Position numbers and translations under genes: made by a program. From positions 34,573,743 through 34,637,742 of the forward strand of contig CM063283.1 in NCBI GenBank assembly GCA_032173965.1: a DNA stretch of 64,000 bases, written 5' to 3'. The notes beneath the pieces are model-generated. The model saw only the letters and a program-made list of their open reading frames with translations. It ran no database searches and had not been told where the DNA came from. The DNA comes from Sitta carolinensis (lineage: Eukaryota; Chordata; Aves; Passeriformes; Sittidae). This document shows positions 12,596-25,544 of the stretch, piece by piece (position 1 is the stretch's first letter; each line of letters opens with the position of its first letter).

Positions 12596-12905
12596 GTTTA
12601 CATTAGGGTTTCCTAATCTGCTTCAGATAAAGCAAACCAGGTAAACTGCTTAAACTAAAGAAATGAATCCAATCAAATTTTCCTGAAATGAGTTTAAGTA
12701 TTCACAAATTGCTTTAGGGCTGGACATAGGGCAGTAAATAGCACAGACAAACATCTGGAGGGAAACAGACCACTGAAACTTGGTGAATGTGTGTCTTCAG
12801 CCCAGGCTCAAACAGGCAGTACTTAGGGCAAAATTATGAAAGGTTGATCTGGTACCAAAAAAGTGAATGTTTTTCAAGTTAGGTGGCAGAACTCTCACTC
12901 CCAGA

Positions 12906-12927
12906 ATATATATATATATATATATAT
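12906..12927. repeat. (AT)11 microsatellite
   Basis: Uninterrupted alternating A and T, likely length-variable. Confidence 0.95.
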
Positions 12928-13236
12928 GCAATTGTTGAACAAATAATTTTAAATTAATTTTGATATTTTAAATACCTTATACACCTCTAGATACCTGGGA
13001 TATTTTGATACTCTCTTTCATTGTCTTTTACTAACACTGTTTTGTTTTCTCTTAAATACTTCAATTCTTCACATATGAGAATCAAAGCTTCTTATAATGT
13101 TTCAATCGTGGGGTTTCAGCCATATGAGTGGCAGGAGTCAAGATCATATCAGAAAAGGGTAATATGTTGGAGTTGCAGCTTAATGATCTGGATTACAGGA
13201 TAAATCCTTAACTTTAAGGGGGGATAAAAAGTAGAA

Positions 13237-13239
<3 letters not shown>

Positions 13240-13282
<43 letters not shown>
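13240..13282. repeat. 43-base uninterrupted T run
   Basis: The longest homopolymer in the window. It could be the poly(A) of a minus-strand retrocopy whose body would lie to the right, but no AATAAA precedes it on that strand, and no flanking duplication or recognisable gene is seen. Its length is likely unreliable in assembly. Confidence 0.95.
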
Positions 13283-13285
<3 letters not shown>

Positions 13286-16200
13286 GTATAAAGCCCTGAA
13301 AACATCTGAAAAATAAAAACTACTCTTGCCACTACTAACCACTCTTGAGCTTATTGTGTCCCCTCCTTACAGTCCTACTGGGTATCCATACTCCTGGAGC
13401 CTAGTGCACAAGCATTCCAGCAGTGATTGTGTTATTTCTGGTTGTGCTCACCTTGCCAGCCGACTTGGAAAGGTTGAAGAATAGTAGAGCTGGAAGAAAC
13501 TCTCTTCAGTTACACATGGGCATTGTCGCTGTGCAAAATCACAGCTCCCAGCCTTTAATGCGCCACTGCCCTTTTGTTACAAATCCTTCACTGTGGTGTG
13601 TCCTACTGATCACAGATGCCAATTTTGTAGTTGATATCCACTTGGGAAATGGTTTCTTCCATACTCTCAGCAGACATGATATAGAGCCTTTACTAAACCT
13701 TTGCTGGTGCACCTCCATTATGGCTCTCATTTTGTTGGGATTGTGAGGGCTGGCACAGCAAGGAAAAATTGGAGGAGGCTTAGTGACTGGTCCCCTGGTT
13801 GTGGGATACACCAAAGACCACCTCAGCACATGGGTCCCAAGTGATACCTCTGCCAAAATCTCAAGAGATGGACAGAGTCCACTATCTGTTCCCATCTAAA
13901 CAACCAAATTTTGTTAGTTGCAAATCTAGGTTGAATTTAAATGTACATTTACATTTCAATCACATTGCTGGCAAATAACCAAACTAATAGGGGAAAATAT
14001 TATTCAGCTCCAGCCTTATATTTATTGCAACACTTTTATAAAATTCAGTCACAAATAAACTGTAAACATCAGTGCTTTGGAAAACAAATTTTTCTTTCAA
14101 ATACACACACCATTTATCCCAGTTATTTCCTTGCTAAAAATTCTAATGTTCCCTCCACCACTTGTGTTTTTCATAATGATTTTGCCATTGTTAAATCTCC
14201 TCCCCTTTACTGGAAATAACATTTCATTTTTCCCTCTCTTCAAACATCCTACTCTGCAGATGAGCAGGATACAGAAAAAGGCACACCTACTTACTGAATC
14301 TAAACATGCCTGAGTTATCATGACATCTTCAAAGTGCTCCTCTTCCTTCCACTCTTCCCCCCACCCTTGTTGCCACATACATATTACAATTGCTTTTGAT
14401 GTCAATGTGTCTGGATTCCTGGTTCTAGTGACAACCATCATTTAGGATACTTAAAAGAAAAATTGAAAGAGGAAGAAAGAGTCAGACTAGGGCAATGTAT
14501 TGTTGCAGGAAGCCTTCAAAACATAAATCATTTAGACACAGGAATAATTGGATTAAAATCAGGGGAATTTAACCCATTTGTTTTAAGAAACTGTGAAAAT
14601 AACGTTACAAGCCTGAGGTCTAAGGGCCAAAGCTAGATGCATTTTTTGGTATCCATAGCATGACTTGGTACATTGAGATATGCTAGGAACCAGGAACCAA
14701 AGAGCAGAGTAATGGTGTCAGCCATGCTAAGGCCCAAGTAGAGGTTCTCGGTTGACTAAACACCACTGACTAGAACAGCTGGACATGTCCAGCCTGCTCT
14801 CCCCAGTGTCTTCTTGTGTGGCATAGTTGATGTGCTCAGTGTGATGCGTGGTGAGACACTTCTCTGAGGTCTCTGGGTCATCTTCCACCGATCCCCTCCC
14901 CAACCACCCTCCCCCCCGCAGTTATTGACCCAACAAACAACTCTGCATGGGCAGTGACATTTGGATACAGTCCCACACCTACACCAGTGAATGTCTTGTG
15001 ACAGTCTGCATCTAAGCAGGCACAAGATTGTTACTATTTTGGCACAGCTGAGCAGCTCAGCATATATCTCATGTTTATACATAATTGGGATTTTAAATTA
15101 TGCCTGTTTTCTGAGAAACCCAGTCTGGCAGGTAGACTCTGTGCACACATAACACACTTCTAAGACATAAACTCCATGAAGAATACACCAGTCATGACTG
15201 TCTTCCTTCTAAAATTCAAAATCAAGGTATTTGCTATGCAAATAAAAATTGTATTTATTATTAAAAAAAAAAATGTTATTCACTGTCTTATTTCTTCCCA
15301 ACCCTTTATAGAGCAACTCAAGAGACACAGTACTTTCTAAAGAGAAAGGGACAACAAAAATGTTTTCAAATGTCAGTTTGCCTTTTCTCACCTCCATAAC
15401 AGGTACTAAACATCAGTCTGCAGGCTGCTTATGTCAAGAGCAAAGCTGATGTTCATCTGAGCTACTACACATACATCAAAAGTGCAGCCAAGATTGATTA
15501 GTCTGGAAAACAGCAGAAAGCTGATTACTCTTCTCCAGCAATTAGGACACTCACTCACAAATATGGGCTTCTCATTCCTACTCCAATGTCTGCATTTGAC
15601 ACAAAACAGTCACTAGCTAGCATGAGCAGTGACTGCATTCATTATTTTCTTTTCTTGTTAAATTTTAAAAAGCCCTGAATGTAAAGAGAAAAAAACCCCA
15701 ATGAAATCTTTCTTCACCAGAAAGAATACCTCATCAACAGATTTCAAAAGTCATCACAAAAAATTTGGATTTGCTGTCTGAGACTAAACAGGATCTATCC
15801 AAGTCTCTATTTAGAACAAGAATGGTAAGGTCATGGCAAGTCAGTCAGCAGAAGTATTTATTTCAGAAATCAAATTATTTTGGATCCCTATTTGTATTTC
15901 TTGTTATATATGAAAAGAGAAGAATTTAGAGTGGCATAGATAACAAAGATACATCAGTGTTAACATTGGCACTGATACACACAAACCTAAAATTGCTGAT
16001 GGAAAAAGTCTTACACTTTTCTTAAAGCAAACTGTAAATATGACAGTGTCTACCTAAATGTCACATGAAAGATTGCTTTGCAAATCTGAGATTTCTGTCA
16101 ATGTATTTCTGTTTTTTTTTTTTTTTTTTCTTCTGCACTTAGAAGATTTTCTAAAATGTGTTGGAGGGGAGAGTGTGTGTAAAATATTTTGGACATCTAA

Positions 16201-17064
16201 AAAAAAATTTAAACTCTGTTTCATCTCCAGTACCATATATTATCTCTAAAACAAAACGAACAATAAAACATGTCTAAAATTTCAAACCTAGAATTGCACA
16301 TGTGGGTTTTTTTTCTTTTAATAAATTTATTTAATGTTTTAAATTTTAACAAGGTCAGTGGAGAACATTATGACTTCTTGGTATACAGGTTCTTTGGGCT
16401 CTTTTAAATAGATTAATTGAATTAATTTAAGAGTATGATATAATGGGTGTTTTCAGCCACAAATTCCAAATGTAGTCAATCAATATGTGTGCACATTTCT
16501 GCAGAACATCACACAAAACCTCTGGGAAAATCCAGCCTCAGCAACGAAGGGAAACTACACTCTCATCACCTTAAAACCAGCGATGCTCTATCTGTGTTGG
16601 CATCTGGTCTTTCACTAAGGTCACAGAGAGCAGAAAACAGGCAAGCAGGCAACATTCCTACTCCACAGAGGACCATTACAGAGGACCCAGGCTATACATT
16701 ACACACAGCTTTTGCCTGGTTCAGGCAGCCAACAGAGAAATGTGCAGGATCTTTAGTTTCCTCAGAATTCCAGAAAATATGCATAGTTATCAATGGCCAT
16801 GTTGCTTCACACAGCTTCGTTTTCTGCCTGGAAACTTAATTGTGATAGATTTAAGAGAATTTTTAATATCCATCTAATATTCAGCGTGGAAATCCTGAAT
16901 AATATCCTGATCTCCTGACTACATAACCTGGATTTGTTTTCAGCACGACTAGACATCAGCTGCACAGGAGGTTCACTGAGAACATGTTCCATTTGCAGCC
17001 TATTTCATCTTTACTTTCACATTTCTAACTGAAAGAGGGTAGATTTAGATTAGTTATTTGGTTT

Positions 17065-17160
17065 AGTCTGAGCATGGTGAGGCACTGGAATTAGTTGCTT
17101 GAAGCTGTGGGTGAGCTCCCCCACCCCTCCTTCATTCCTGGGACACAAGGAACACTCACA
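17065..17160 (+). mobile_element. Possible short CR1 fragment, sense
   Basis: GGTGAGGCACTGGAATTAG, then GAAGCTGTGGGTGAGCTCCC near 17.1 kb, recalls the CR1 3' segment that describes a 'gaggcactggaac' phrase and the following 'gtggtggagt' phrase. Short and diverged. Confidence 0.35.
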
Positions 17161-17392
17161 TTCCTAGGACATTCCCTAGATCAAAAATGCACATGCTCCC
17201 CAGAGGAGTTTGTGTTATGGTGAATGCATCGAGCTCTGCTGTAATCCCTTTATTAGGAAGAAGTGGTTGAGCAGTCCCAGCAGAACTGAGCTGAAGGCAG
17301 GATGACCTTCTTCCACAAATTTCTCTTCTCCCAAAGATTCAGGACTAGTGACTAGTGACATCCCCATTCCTCATAGACACTGACGTTCCTCA

Positions 17393-17650
17393 CGGAATCA
17401 CACAACAGTTAAAGGTTGGAAGGGACGCTGGAGGTCATCTGGTCCACCACCCTGTTCAAGCAGAACCACTCACAGCTGGTTGCCCAGGACCATGTATGGA
17501 CAGCTTTCCCAGTGGAGGAGACTCTATAAGCTCTGTGGGAAGCCTGTTCCAGTGCTCAGTATTCCTCACAATAAAAGTAGTGTTTCCTGATGTTCGAGTT
17601 TGTGCCCATTGTCTCATACCTTCATCCCTGCACAGAGATTCAGCTTTAAC
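17393..17650 (-). mobile_element. CR1 retrotransposon 3' fragment, antisense
   Basis: Begins at its 3' end with GGAATCACACAACAGTTAAAG, closely followed by GTTGGAAGGGACGCTGGAGG and TCATCTGGTCCACCACCC, continues through CTGTTCCAGTGCTC (17545 region) and ends near GTTTGTGCCCATTGTCTC and beyond. This is the classic antisense reading of an avian CR1 3' end. The open frames at 17355-17699 plus and 17456-17707 minus are shadows within it. Confidence 0.9.
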
Positions 17651-17700
17651 AGCAAACAAGGGCCATCCCTGCATCCTTACTTTGGCTGTGATTATATAAA

Positions 17701-20700
17701 ATAGCAACTAAGGATTCAAAGTTCTTTGTAAAAAGTACGCAGAAAACAATGCTCCCATTTCTTATTCCATAAATTCCATGTCCTGTCTCCGTTGACTTGG
17801 TGAAGTCAACCAAGTGTTTTCTATGTGCTCAGTGGAGCACAGGCACCTATCAACTTCAGAGGGCTTTATCTTCATTTTTTGCAGGTAGCTAAGAACTTTC
17901 CAGATATAGAAGGGCTTACAGTCCACAGGAATCACAGGTACCTCAATTGGTAGGCTTAATGTAGCCCTACATGTTCTCACTGACCTGTAAATGGATCAAA
18001 TAATACATCAATAGAAGACATAGATTCCTTGCAATCAGATGGCAAAAACTATCACATAAAATAAATTGTTAGTAGTATCTAGCAAACACATCATGTCTTT
18101 AAACACTATCTTATTTTATTGGAATGTAACAAAGATTGGAAGACATGAAGACAACTAGCAATTACATTAATAATTTTGTTTATTGCTTGCTGAGTCAGTT
18201 GAATCATCCTGAAAGAGACTGAATGACCAGTTTGGCAAGTCTCTCTGAAGAACAGGTACTTAACATTTAACAGAAGCATTATTAGTTTGCCCTTTAATAC
18301 CCTCTGTACTTCAAACCTGATGGCAGTTCAGCATTCAGCCTCCTCTGCACTCAATCTAAATCCTATTAAAGTCAATGCAAGTCTCTCCCATTTTAATGGG
18401 ATTTAAATCAAGCCTTTAATCCTCAGTGTCTCTGTCCTTTGTGTCATTCACAGACAGAAAATTATGAAGTGTGTGTTGCAAATGCTGCAATTGGAGGTGA
18501 ATTATAGCAATCAGTGCAACTTACTGTGAAAAATATACCTTGTTGTCTCTTTCCTATTGAGAGCAGATATATTTCTTTAAGAAATACTTAACTTTAAGAA
18601 AAGTTAAAGAAAATATTTAAGATGTAAAATCTTGGAGCCCTTCACTTTGCTAAATCTACACCTCTGAAGGGATTCATCTGCATTAATAAACTTGCTTAAG
18701 TATTGGAATCTACTCCTTCACTTTCTCTTTACAGTGCAAAATATTCACCTCCAGAGGGCAATTCATCTGATCTGTCTTACATGTATGTTTTCAGCTGAGA
18801 TGAACTGCTTTCTTCTGATGCTTATGTCTTGCCATTGATCATCCTGATTGAATGGATAACTCGAATATCTCATGTTTAGGTGTCTATAATTAAGGCAGAT
18901 TATATCTCACCCCTTACAGAGGATTTTTTCAAAAGAGGTACTCTTTAAACCTGGAAAGTAGGCAATACACTTCTACTGTGATGGTGTTCAGTTACATTTC
19001 TATGGCTAGATGCAAGGAACATAACATGCTGGTTTTGAAAACTAAATTTTTTCTTCAAACTCAAATACATATTTTAGGGAAAAGCAACTGTTTTTTTACA
19101 TATATTTTGAATTACAGAGATATCATCACATGTCCTGTTAGGGTTTTGCTATGCTTAATTATCCTTGCTACTAAACATATTATTCCAGCTCTGGTAGAAC
19201 TTCATGATTTCTTTAGTATTTGATGCAAATCCTTTCTAATGATTCAGAGTCCATACATGCAAGGCTTGCATTTACCCTTTTAATCACAGGAGTATGTGAG
19301 GAGCACATAGATAATTTGTTCACTGAAACTAGTGATTTTAGACGTGCTGCCTTTCAAGGCACATATCCTTGAATAGTATATGGTCTACATTCACTTTTCC
19401 TGCAGTGAATGCTTCGTAATTAGCTGTACTATAAACCTGTTTCTCTCCACTGAAGAGACTGTAAATTTGCTCTGCTATCAGAGCTCTTTCAGCAAAACAA
19501 AATATTGAAGGTGTTTTTCCACCAGTGTGTCCACCACACCTATTTTAATGATGTTCAGTAAGCCAAGATTAGAGTTGCATATTGTGTGGACAGATAAATG
19601 AGTTTATGGTGTGTGACTTTTTTTCCCCAGCTGAGCTGAGACATCATAGTGACAGAAAAACTTTCCATCATAGACCATATCCGTACCTAAAATTTTGCCC
19701 ACAGAGCTTTACTAATAAAATTATACTAAAGACAAAAAAGCAACCAAACAAAAAGAAAATTTAATGTACCTATAGCTTTCAGTATTTACACCAGTATAAG
19801 AAAAATTGCCTAATTTCTAAATATTTCATTGTTGCAGAAGTTCCACCCCAAAAATCAGTCCCTTGGTGCTATCACAGTGCTGAAAAAAGTGTGACACCTG
19901 TTAGAGACTAGCATGTAATGTGAGCTGCAGGAATGATCCTTCCTCCTCACAATTTAGCTGTTAATTCTCTGTGTTACTGAGAAATATGACTGCTATAAAA
20001 ACTTACAATTATGAGAGTTCAGTTTTGGACAGTGTGATGAGGTTCCTTTGTTATACAGGATGCAATTATCGAACCATGAATTCTTTTGTTCTTTTCCTGA
20101 CTTATATTTGAAGGGAAAAAAACAAACAACAAAATATTTAGTTAAAATTGAATAGAGGGAGGTATTCTTTTTTTCTGAATTTTCTGAAAATATAAAAAAA
20201 TATGTAGTTAGCACTAAATTGTCCCATATAAACTAGTCACTGTAATAAGTGTTAAATCACAAGAAAAGTTATTAACCTTTGAGTCACATAAAAGATGTAT
20301 AGCTATGAGCAAGATTGTTCTTCAAGTCACATATAATTTTTACATATAGCACATGCATTAATGGATATGTTTTCAGCTGAGGAGAGAGTTATGGTGACAT
20401 AGAAATGTAAGAATCTTGAACAAGTGAACAACTTAATATGAAAAACTCTTTTATAAAATTCAGGAAGACTTGTATGTGGTTGAAAGGCTCTAAGATTTTT
20501 CTAATAAAATCATAAACCAAGCTGCCCTTGAGGGAAAAAAAACCCAAAAAACAAAAGAAACTAAACAAGTAGGAAGAAAGAAGTTAGTAAATTGAGAATC
20601 AGGAGTCAATTTTAATTTGTGGGACTAGTTGAGTTCTTACAACTCACAGCTACTGGCAGATGTAACCACAGCAGTTGCAGTAGGTTGCTTGTGCCTTGTC

Positions 20701-22114
20701 TTCACAATGCTTCCTTTTGTGTAATGGCTGCAAATGTTTGACAGTCATTAGAAAGTCATCCAAGGAAATACTTCCTTTCTATGTACAAGATCCTTTTCGT
20801 GGGTTTTTAACACTGAGCATTCTCAGTAATTCAGCTATCATTAGCAAAAGAATAGTTTCTTACAGCATGCGTCTGCCCTTAAGGGTCTTTTATAAAGAGG
20901 ACAGAAGCTCTTTGTTGTCACTCCTTCACACGTTATTAACAGAGGTTTAACAGAAAGAAGAGGGGCTTGTTACATGACCGCTGCAATTTGTTCTTTTTTG
21001 GGTTCATTCAGATTTCATGATGTTCACCAGAAGATGGATTAACCCAGATCCAGGGAGACTGTTTCCATACTGAATAGAAAATGAATTCAAACCAGGCAGA
21101 CAGAATAATCTCTCCCTCCAAAGAGTCAAATCAGCTAACGAGATGGTGAATATTCCTGCATGCCAGACAACATTTCTGAAAAACAAACTGCTATTCAACA
21201 AAGGAAAGTAAACCCCAGTAAGATATATTATCTTGATAATTTGATATGATCATTTTTTTTCCATCAGTTTTACTTTTTTCTCTGCTGCCTAATTCTTTCC
21301 ATGTTACCTATGCACATCCGTTGCTGAGCCTCCCGTTTGTTCTGCACAAAGCAGTAATTTACGGTGATTGCTTCCAATCCCATCACATTTGTGTCGGCAA
21401 ACTGATAGCTGTGATGGGGCTGTCAGCTGGGATAAAATGGGAATGCTCTACTGATGACAGCACAGTCGGGCTGACTCAACACTAGCTGAGCCACAGCTTC
21501 CTCAGTTCAGCCTTTGGCAGCGTCCAAGCCCCCACAGTGACTTGCCACTTTTACAATTCTAGCAATATTTTCGATGAATTTGGGACCATGTCCAGTATGA
21601 ATCATACACAACTCTCCAGCACTGCTGCTCAGGGCAGGAAGTTGTAGATTTTTCTGTTTTGGCCCAATGAGTCAGGTTTCTGTGAAAATGTCTGTTGGTT
21701 TAGAATTTCATAAAGGGATGGTGAAAACCAAAGACACACAAATTTGAAAAGGGAGTTCACAACTGTCAAGCCAGTGCTACATGTCATGCCAATACACTAC
21801 AAACTCTACTAAAAAACCTCATGACAGTTGAGAGGTCTTAGCCTAAGATATTTTAAGAGTATCTGAATGTTGAAGGTTAAAGACAAGATTGCTTATGTGC
21901 AACTTATCCAGGAAAAGACATCTAACCTATCTTTTTCTTAGAGCCTCTAAATCTTCCATATCTAGAACAGTGCAGCACAGGTCTGCTGGTTTAGTTCATA
22001 GGGAATAAGTAATTAGAGGACACTCCCTCCCTACAAGTATATTCTTCCAGCTATTGGATGGGTTTGAGCAACCTCCTTAATTCAAGGAATGTAAGAGTCT
22101 CAGAGCCAGCCAGT
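17701..22114. other. Intergenic; a short amniote repeat relic and a candidate regulatory block
   Basis: AT-rich with no recognised gene. At about 18355-18425 a phrase with AAAGTCAATGCAAGTCTC and CATTTTAATGGGATTT resembles an old amniote interspersed-repeat motif ('attgacttcaatggg' type). A GC-richer segment at about 21290-21540 has several E-box-like words. The remainder shows nothing specific. Confidence 0.45.
18355..18425. repeat. Probable old amniote interspersed-repeat relic
   Basis: Contains the paired motif AAAGTCAATGCAAG and TTTTAATGGGATTTAAATCA, which I associate with a widespread sauropsid repeat family of 'cattgacttcaatggg' character. The family name is not known to me with certainty. 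Confidence 0.4.
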
Positions 22115-22625
22115 CATGTGTGTGCAGTGCAAGATGTTTTGTAAACAGCCTGGCAGAGAGCCAACAGTGCCGTGGTGGAGCCTGTGGATGATATTAAGTC
22201 ATTCGAGGTAGTGTAATCAAAGAGAAGCATCCTTAGCAACTGAGCAGTAGAATGGAAGGTGGAATTCAGTGCAGATAAATGTGAAATCATGAGGAAAATA
22301 ATTTGGAAAAACAGACCTGGTATCACATGTAAAAATATATATATCACATGAGCTAATGTATTCTGCGGAAAGATTCTGCAAAAAAGCTTAGGCTAGATAG
22401 CACTGTGAAAGCACTAACTCAGTGTTCTAAAACCAAGTAGAATGTTAGGAAACACTAGGATGGGATAACTGTACATAACCGGAAAATCTTTATATCATTG
22501 TTTAAATCCATCATTCATTCACCTTCATAAATACTGTGTACAGCTTCGATGCCTTCACTGTAGAAGGGATATTAGGAACTGACAAAATTTTGCCCAATTT
22601 TTCCTTCCTTTCATGACCAGACATG
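22115..22625 (+). mobile_element. Ancient CR1-type LINE relic, sense, ORF2 3' part
   Basis: In order: GAGCAGTAGAATGGAAGGTG and TAAATGTGAAATCATGAGG near 22.24-22.30 kb, AATGTTAGGAAACACTAGG near 22.44 kb, CTTTATATCATTGTTTAAAT near 22.49 kb, and ATACTGTGTACAGCTTCGATG-like wording near 22.53 kb (only the first 20 bases are diagnostic). This follows the last third of an old CR1 ORF2 in the sense direction. Heavily decayed and non-coding; limits approximate. Confidence 0.72.
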
Positions 22626-25544
22626 GACATGGACACTGGTAGGGCAGGGTACTGTTCTAGACAGAGTCTGTCTGAACCATTCCTATGTCTTTATGTGAAG
22701 ATTATTTTGTGACAGAGACGTACAGCATGCAGTTCTGAAAAATGAGTGTTGGCAGTAAGTTCCAGCTGAAAAATGCAATTTTTTAGGCAATGGTTTACCT
22801 GTTGTATACTCAACACCATAATTCCATGTGGGGATGAAGGGGAAGAAGTCTCAATTACAAAAAGAGCATTTGAAGCACTTAACATGTGGGATCATCTCAA
22901 GTATAATCTGCAATCAGGGTAAACTTGCTATGCCACCTATACAGATGTAATTTGAATGCTTATGCACACGGAGATAATGTCGTAGAATGGAATAACTTCT
23001 CAGTACTGTGATCAGGGTTAAAATACAGCTCAAAATCTTCACTGTCTTTGATCAAGCCATGACAAGTACAGACACATATTACAATCATCTAAAGCAATGC
23101 TCTGACTGGGTTATAAAATAACCTAAGATTGCTGCACAGACAGAGCTTTTGATGCCATTCTCCCATGTCCAGTTCAAGCCCACCCCATCTTTCCCAGGGC
23201 TGCATACAGGGCACCACTAATGCTGAAAATCTCACAAGCAAATTTATGTGAATTCTCTATTAATGGTTACAAATCCCACAAGAAGCCTCATTGTCTCAGC
23301 AATATTTGTGATGTGGGAAAGTACGAGTAATCCAAAGGATAAATTTCTGCTGCTATGCCAAAATAAAATGTCGTTTTCAGATCCCTGAAAATATCACAGA
23401 CTCTGGTAACACCAACAGTACCCTATTGTTGGTGGTAGTTGCAAGTAACACATGCCCCATTCACTTGACTGCTCGGACACTAAGGGAGGTATTCTCTTCC
23501 TCATTCTGCTTCCCTCCACTCGGCTGCTAAAATGACAAAAGGAGGCCAGCTGAACACTGTGGGCATGTCTATGGAGTAAAAAGCTAACGCCTTCACACAG
23601 TCTTAGGAAAACAGTAGTGCAGACACATTCAGCTGCTTCAGAGAGACAGAAATATGGAGATACAAGTGTATCAGCACTGTGTCTGTGTTGCTTGCTGACC
23701 ATGAAAAAATGGAGCTGAAACCCAGGTAATGCTGACAGTCTCTTCCTCAAATTTTATTTGGATTAGGGCTTACAAGCAGTTTGAATAGCTGGTCACCCCT
23801 AGTACTGGTATTTCAGGTATCACCTGGGAAAAACAGCTTCAAAATTAAGCAAGACCTTGATCAAAGTAGTGGTGAGTTCTGGTGGAACAAGGTCTAACTG
23901 GTCTGGCTGGTGGGAGCAGGGAGAACAGTTTTTCTGAAATGGGACTTGTGTAGAGTATTTATTTTAGAAACAAGGAGAATACACAACAATCACTGTGGCA
24001 GTAACCATGAAATACACCCGAAGGCATCTATTGAAAAATATGGCCCACTATAAACGAAAAGCAACATCCACAGTGCAATAGGTGTAAAAAATGAAGGATC
24101 CAGAATAATAGTAGAAAAGATAAGGACAGTTACCTCTGTAATGCCATTGACTATACAGTCATCTTAGAAAATGCAACAGTGTGCTACATAGCTAATAAGA
24201 AAGCTGCAGTTCATCCTTATACCGGTGTTTAACCCGGGATTGCGCAGCAAAGGGAAAGGAAGCCACCAAAAGCTAAGAAGCTGGAAGTAGTGACAATAAC
24301 AGAGGACCCAAATCCCACGGGTATCTTCAGCCTCAACTAGTCTTCATGCAGTGCCACCTTGTTCTTTGTGTGTTTTCAAGTGAAATTAGTGCTCCCCAGG
24401 TGTGTTAACTAGCCTGATCATGGAAAATCAACCTCCAGGAGTTCAGGTTCCCACAGGTTTAGATTGGGAAACTTTTGAGTTACATGGGATCCTGACTTTT
24501 CAGTTCTTAGGGAACCTTGCACTGCAAGTCTAATAGAATTAGAGTTTTGCAAGGGCTGTCAGCTATCTGTTGCAGATATCCTTATTTTTTCTTTTGAAAC
24601 TTGCCATTAAAATTCAACCTGAATCCAAGTGAACACATCTCAAATCTCAGTCTTAACACTCTACTCCAATGCTGAGTGTACCTTCTGCACCTAAGCATAG
24701 TCCCAAACTATACCAGTTCTCAAAATGTATTAAACAAAATTGTGCAGATGTCTTGCTACTGCAGATAAAGTGGTACACATAAAACTTCAGACATGCTGAC
24801 CTGGTGCTTTCCTCTCTTCCACATGGTAGGGATTAGAGAAACCCTCCCTTAAATTATGTGATTCTACTAGATACCTGAATTTATGTGAAATAGATCCAGA
24901 AAATATGGCCTGGACAAAAGGGTGCTCACAGTGAACAATACCTAGCAGAAAGGCCACTTAAGTATCTCAGTGAAGTCAACTGGGTAATCATAAAGTGTTA
25001 TTCATATACGATATGTATGTGAGCACAAGAAATACTTTCCACAGAAGAACATTTGCTGCTGCATTTCTTCAAAAAGCCAAAGCAGATCATCCTATCAGGC
25101 AGTGTTCAAGTTTGAACTCAGAAAAGAGAGCAGGAAAAAGAAGGAAAAACAACAGCAATGACCTCCCTCTTATACTTTAGGAAATACTTGTTTGGAAGAG
25201 TTGCATGAGAATATACAGAATTAATGTTTTTGGTTTCTTATCAGGCTGGACCAAGTTCAAACCAATAACCTCAAGGTTAAAAGCCCTACATGTATTCTCC
25301 ATGTTTCTAAACAATGTAACCCTTCCTACTAATAAAATGCCTTATTTGGAACTCCATACGGCTGAATTACATACCGCTTGTAAAAACAACCAAGTCTAGA
25401 CAAGGATGTTATGCAGGCAGAAAATTTTAAGGCCCAAAGCCTAACTAGAATTTAATGTGGTTACTGCCATAAAAGACAATTAAAAAGGTTTCTATAAATA
25501 TGTGAGCAAAAAAAGGAGAATCTTCATTCTTTATTGGATGGGTA
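22626..25544. other. Intergenic, nothing recognised
   Basis: Unique-looking sequence. Open frames at 23394-23750 (minus, 118 residues) and 24995-25180 (plus) have no family features I recognise. A small CpG-containing patch (ACCGG, CCCGGG, TTGCGCAG) sits at about 24221-24250, unusual for this CpG-poor window but too small to be a promoter island. Confidence 0.45.

Larger units (their letters stand above)
12596..17064. other. Intergenic; simple repeats and two GC-richer blocks of unknown origin
   Basis: It holds an (AT)11 run at 12906-12927, a long T run at 13240-13282, a GC-richer block at about 13.36-13.89 kb with open frames on both strands (13423-13746 plus and 13539-13895 minus) that I cannot assign, and another at 14.73-15.08 kb containing a run of eight C at about 14911-14918. 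A T18 run lies at 16112-16129. The open frame at 16447-16839 (130 residues) resembles no known family and is compatible with chance. Confidence 0.45.

Noticed and set aside
13539..13895. 118-residue minus-strand frame as a gene
   Set aside because: No family resemblance or start context, and an equally long frame runs on the other strand. Kept only as part of the T-run observation.
16447..16839. 130-residue plus-strand open frame
   Set aside because: No recognisable domain, splice context or composition bias. Frames of this length are expected a few times by chance in 64 kb.
24221..24250. Small CpG cluster as a promoter
   Set aside because: Only about 30 bp; no CpG island, TATA or downstream gene.
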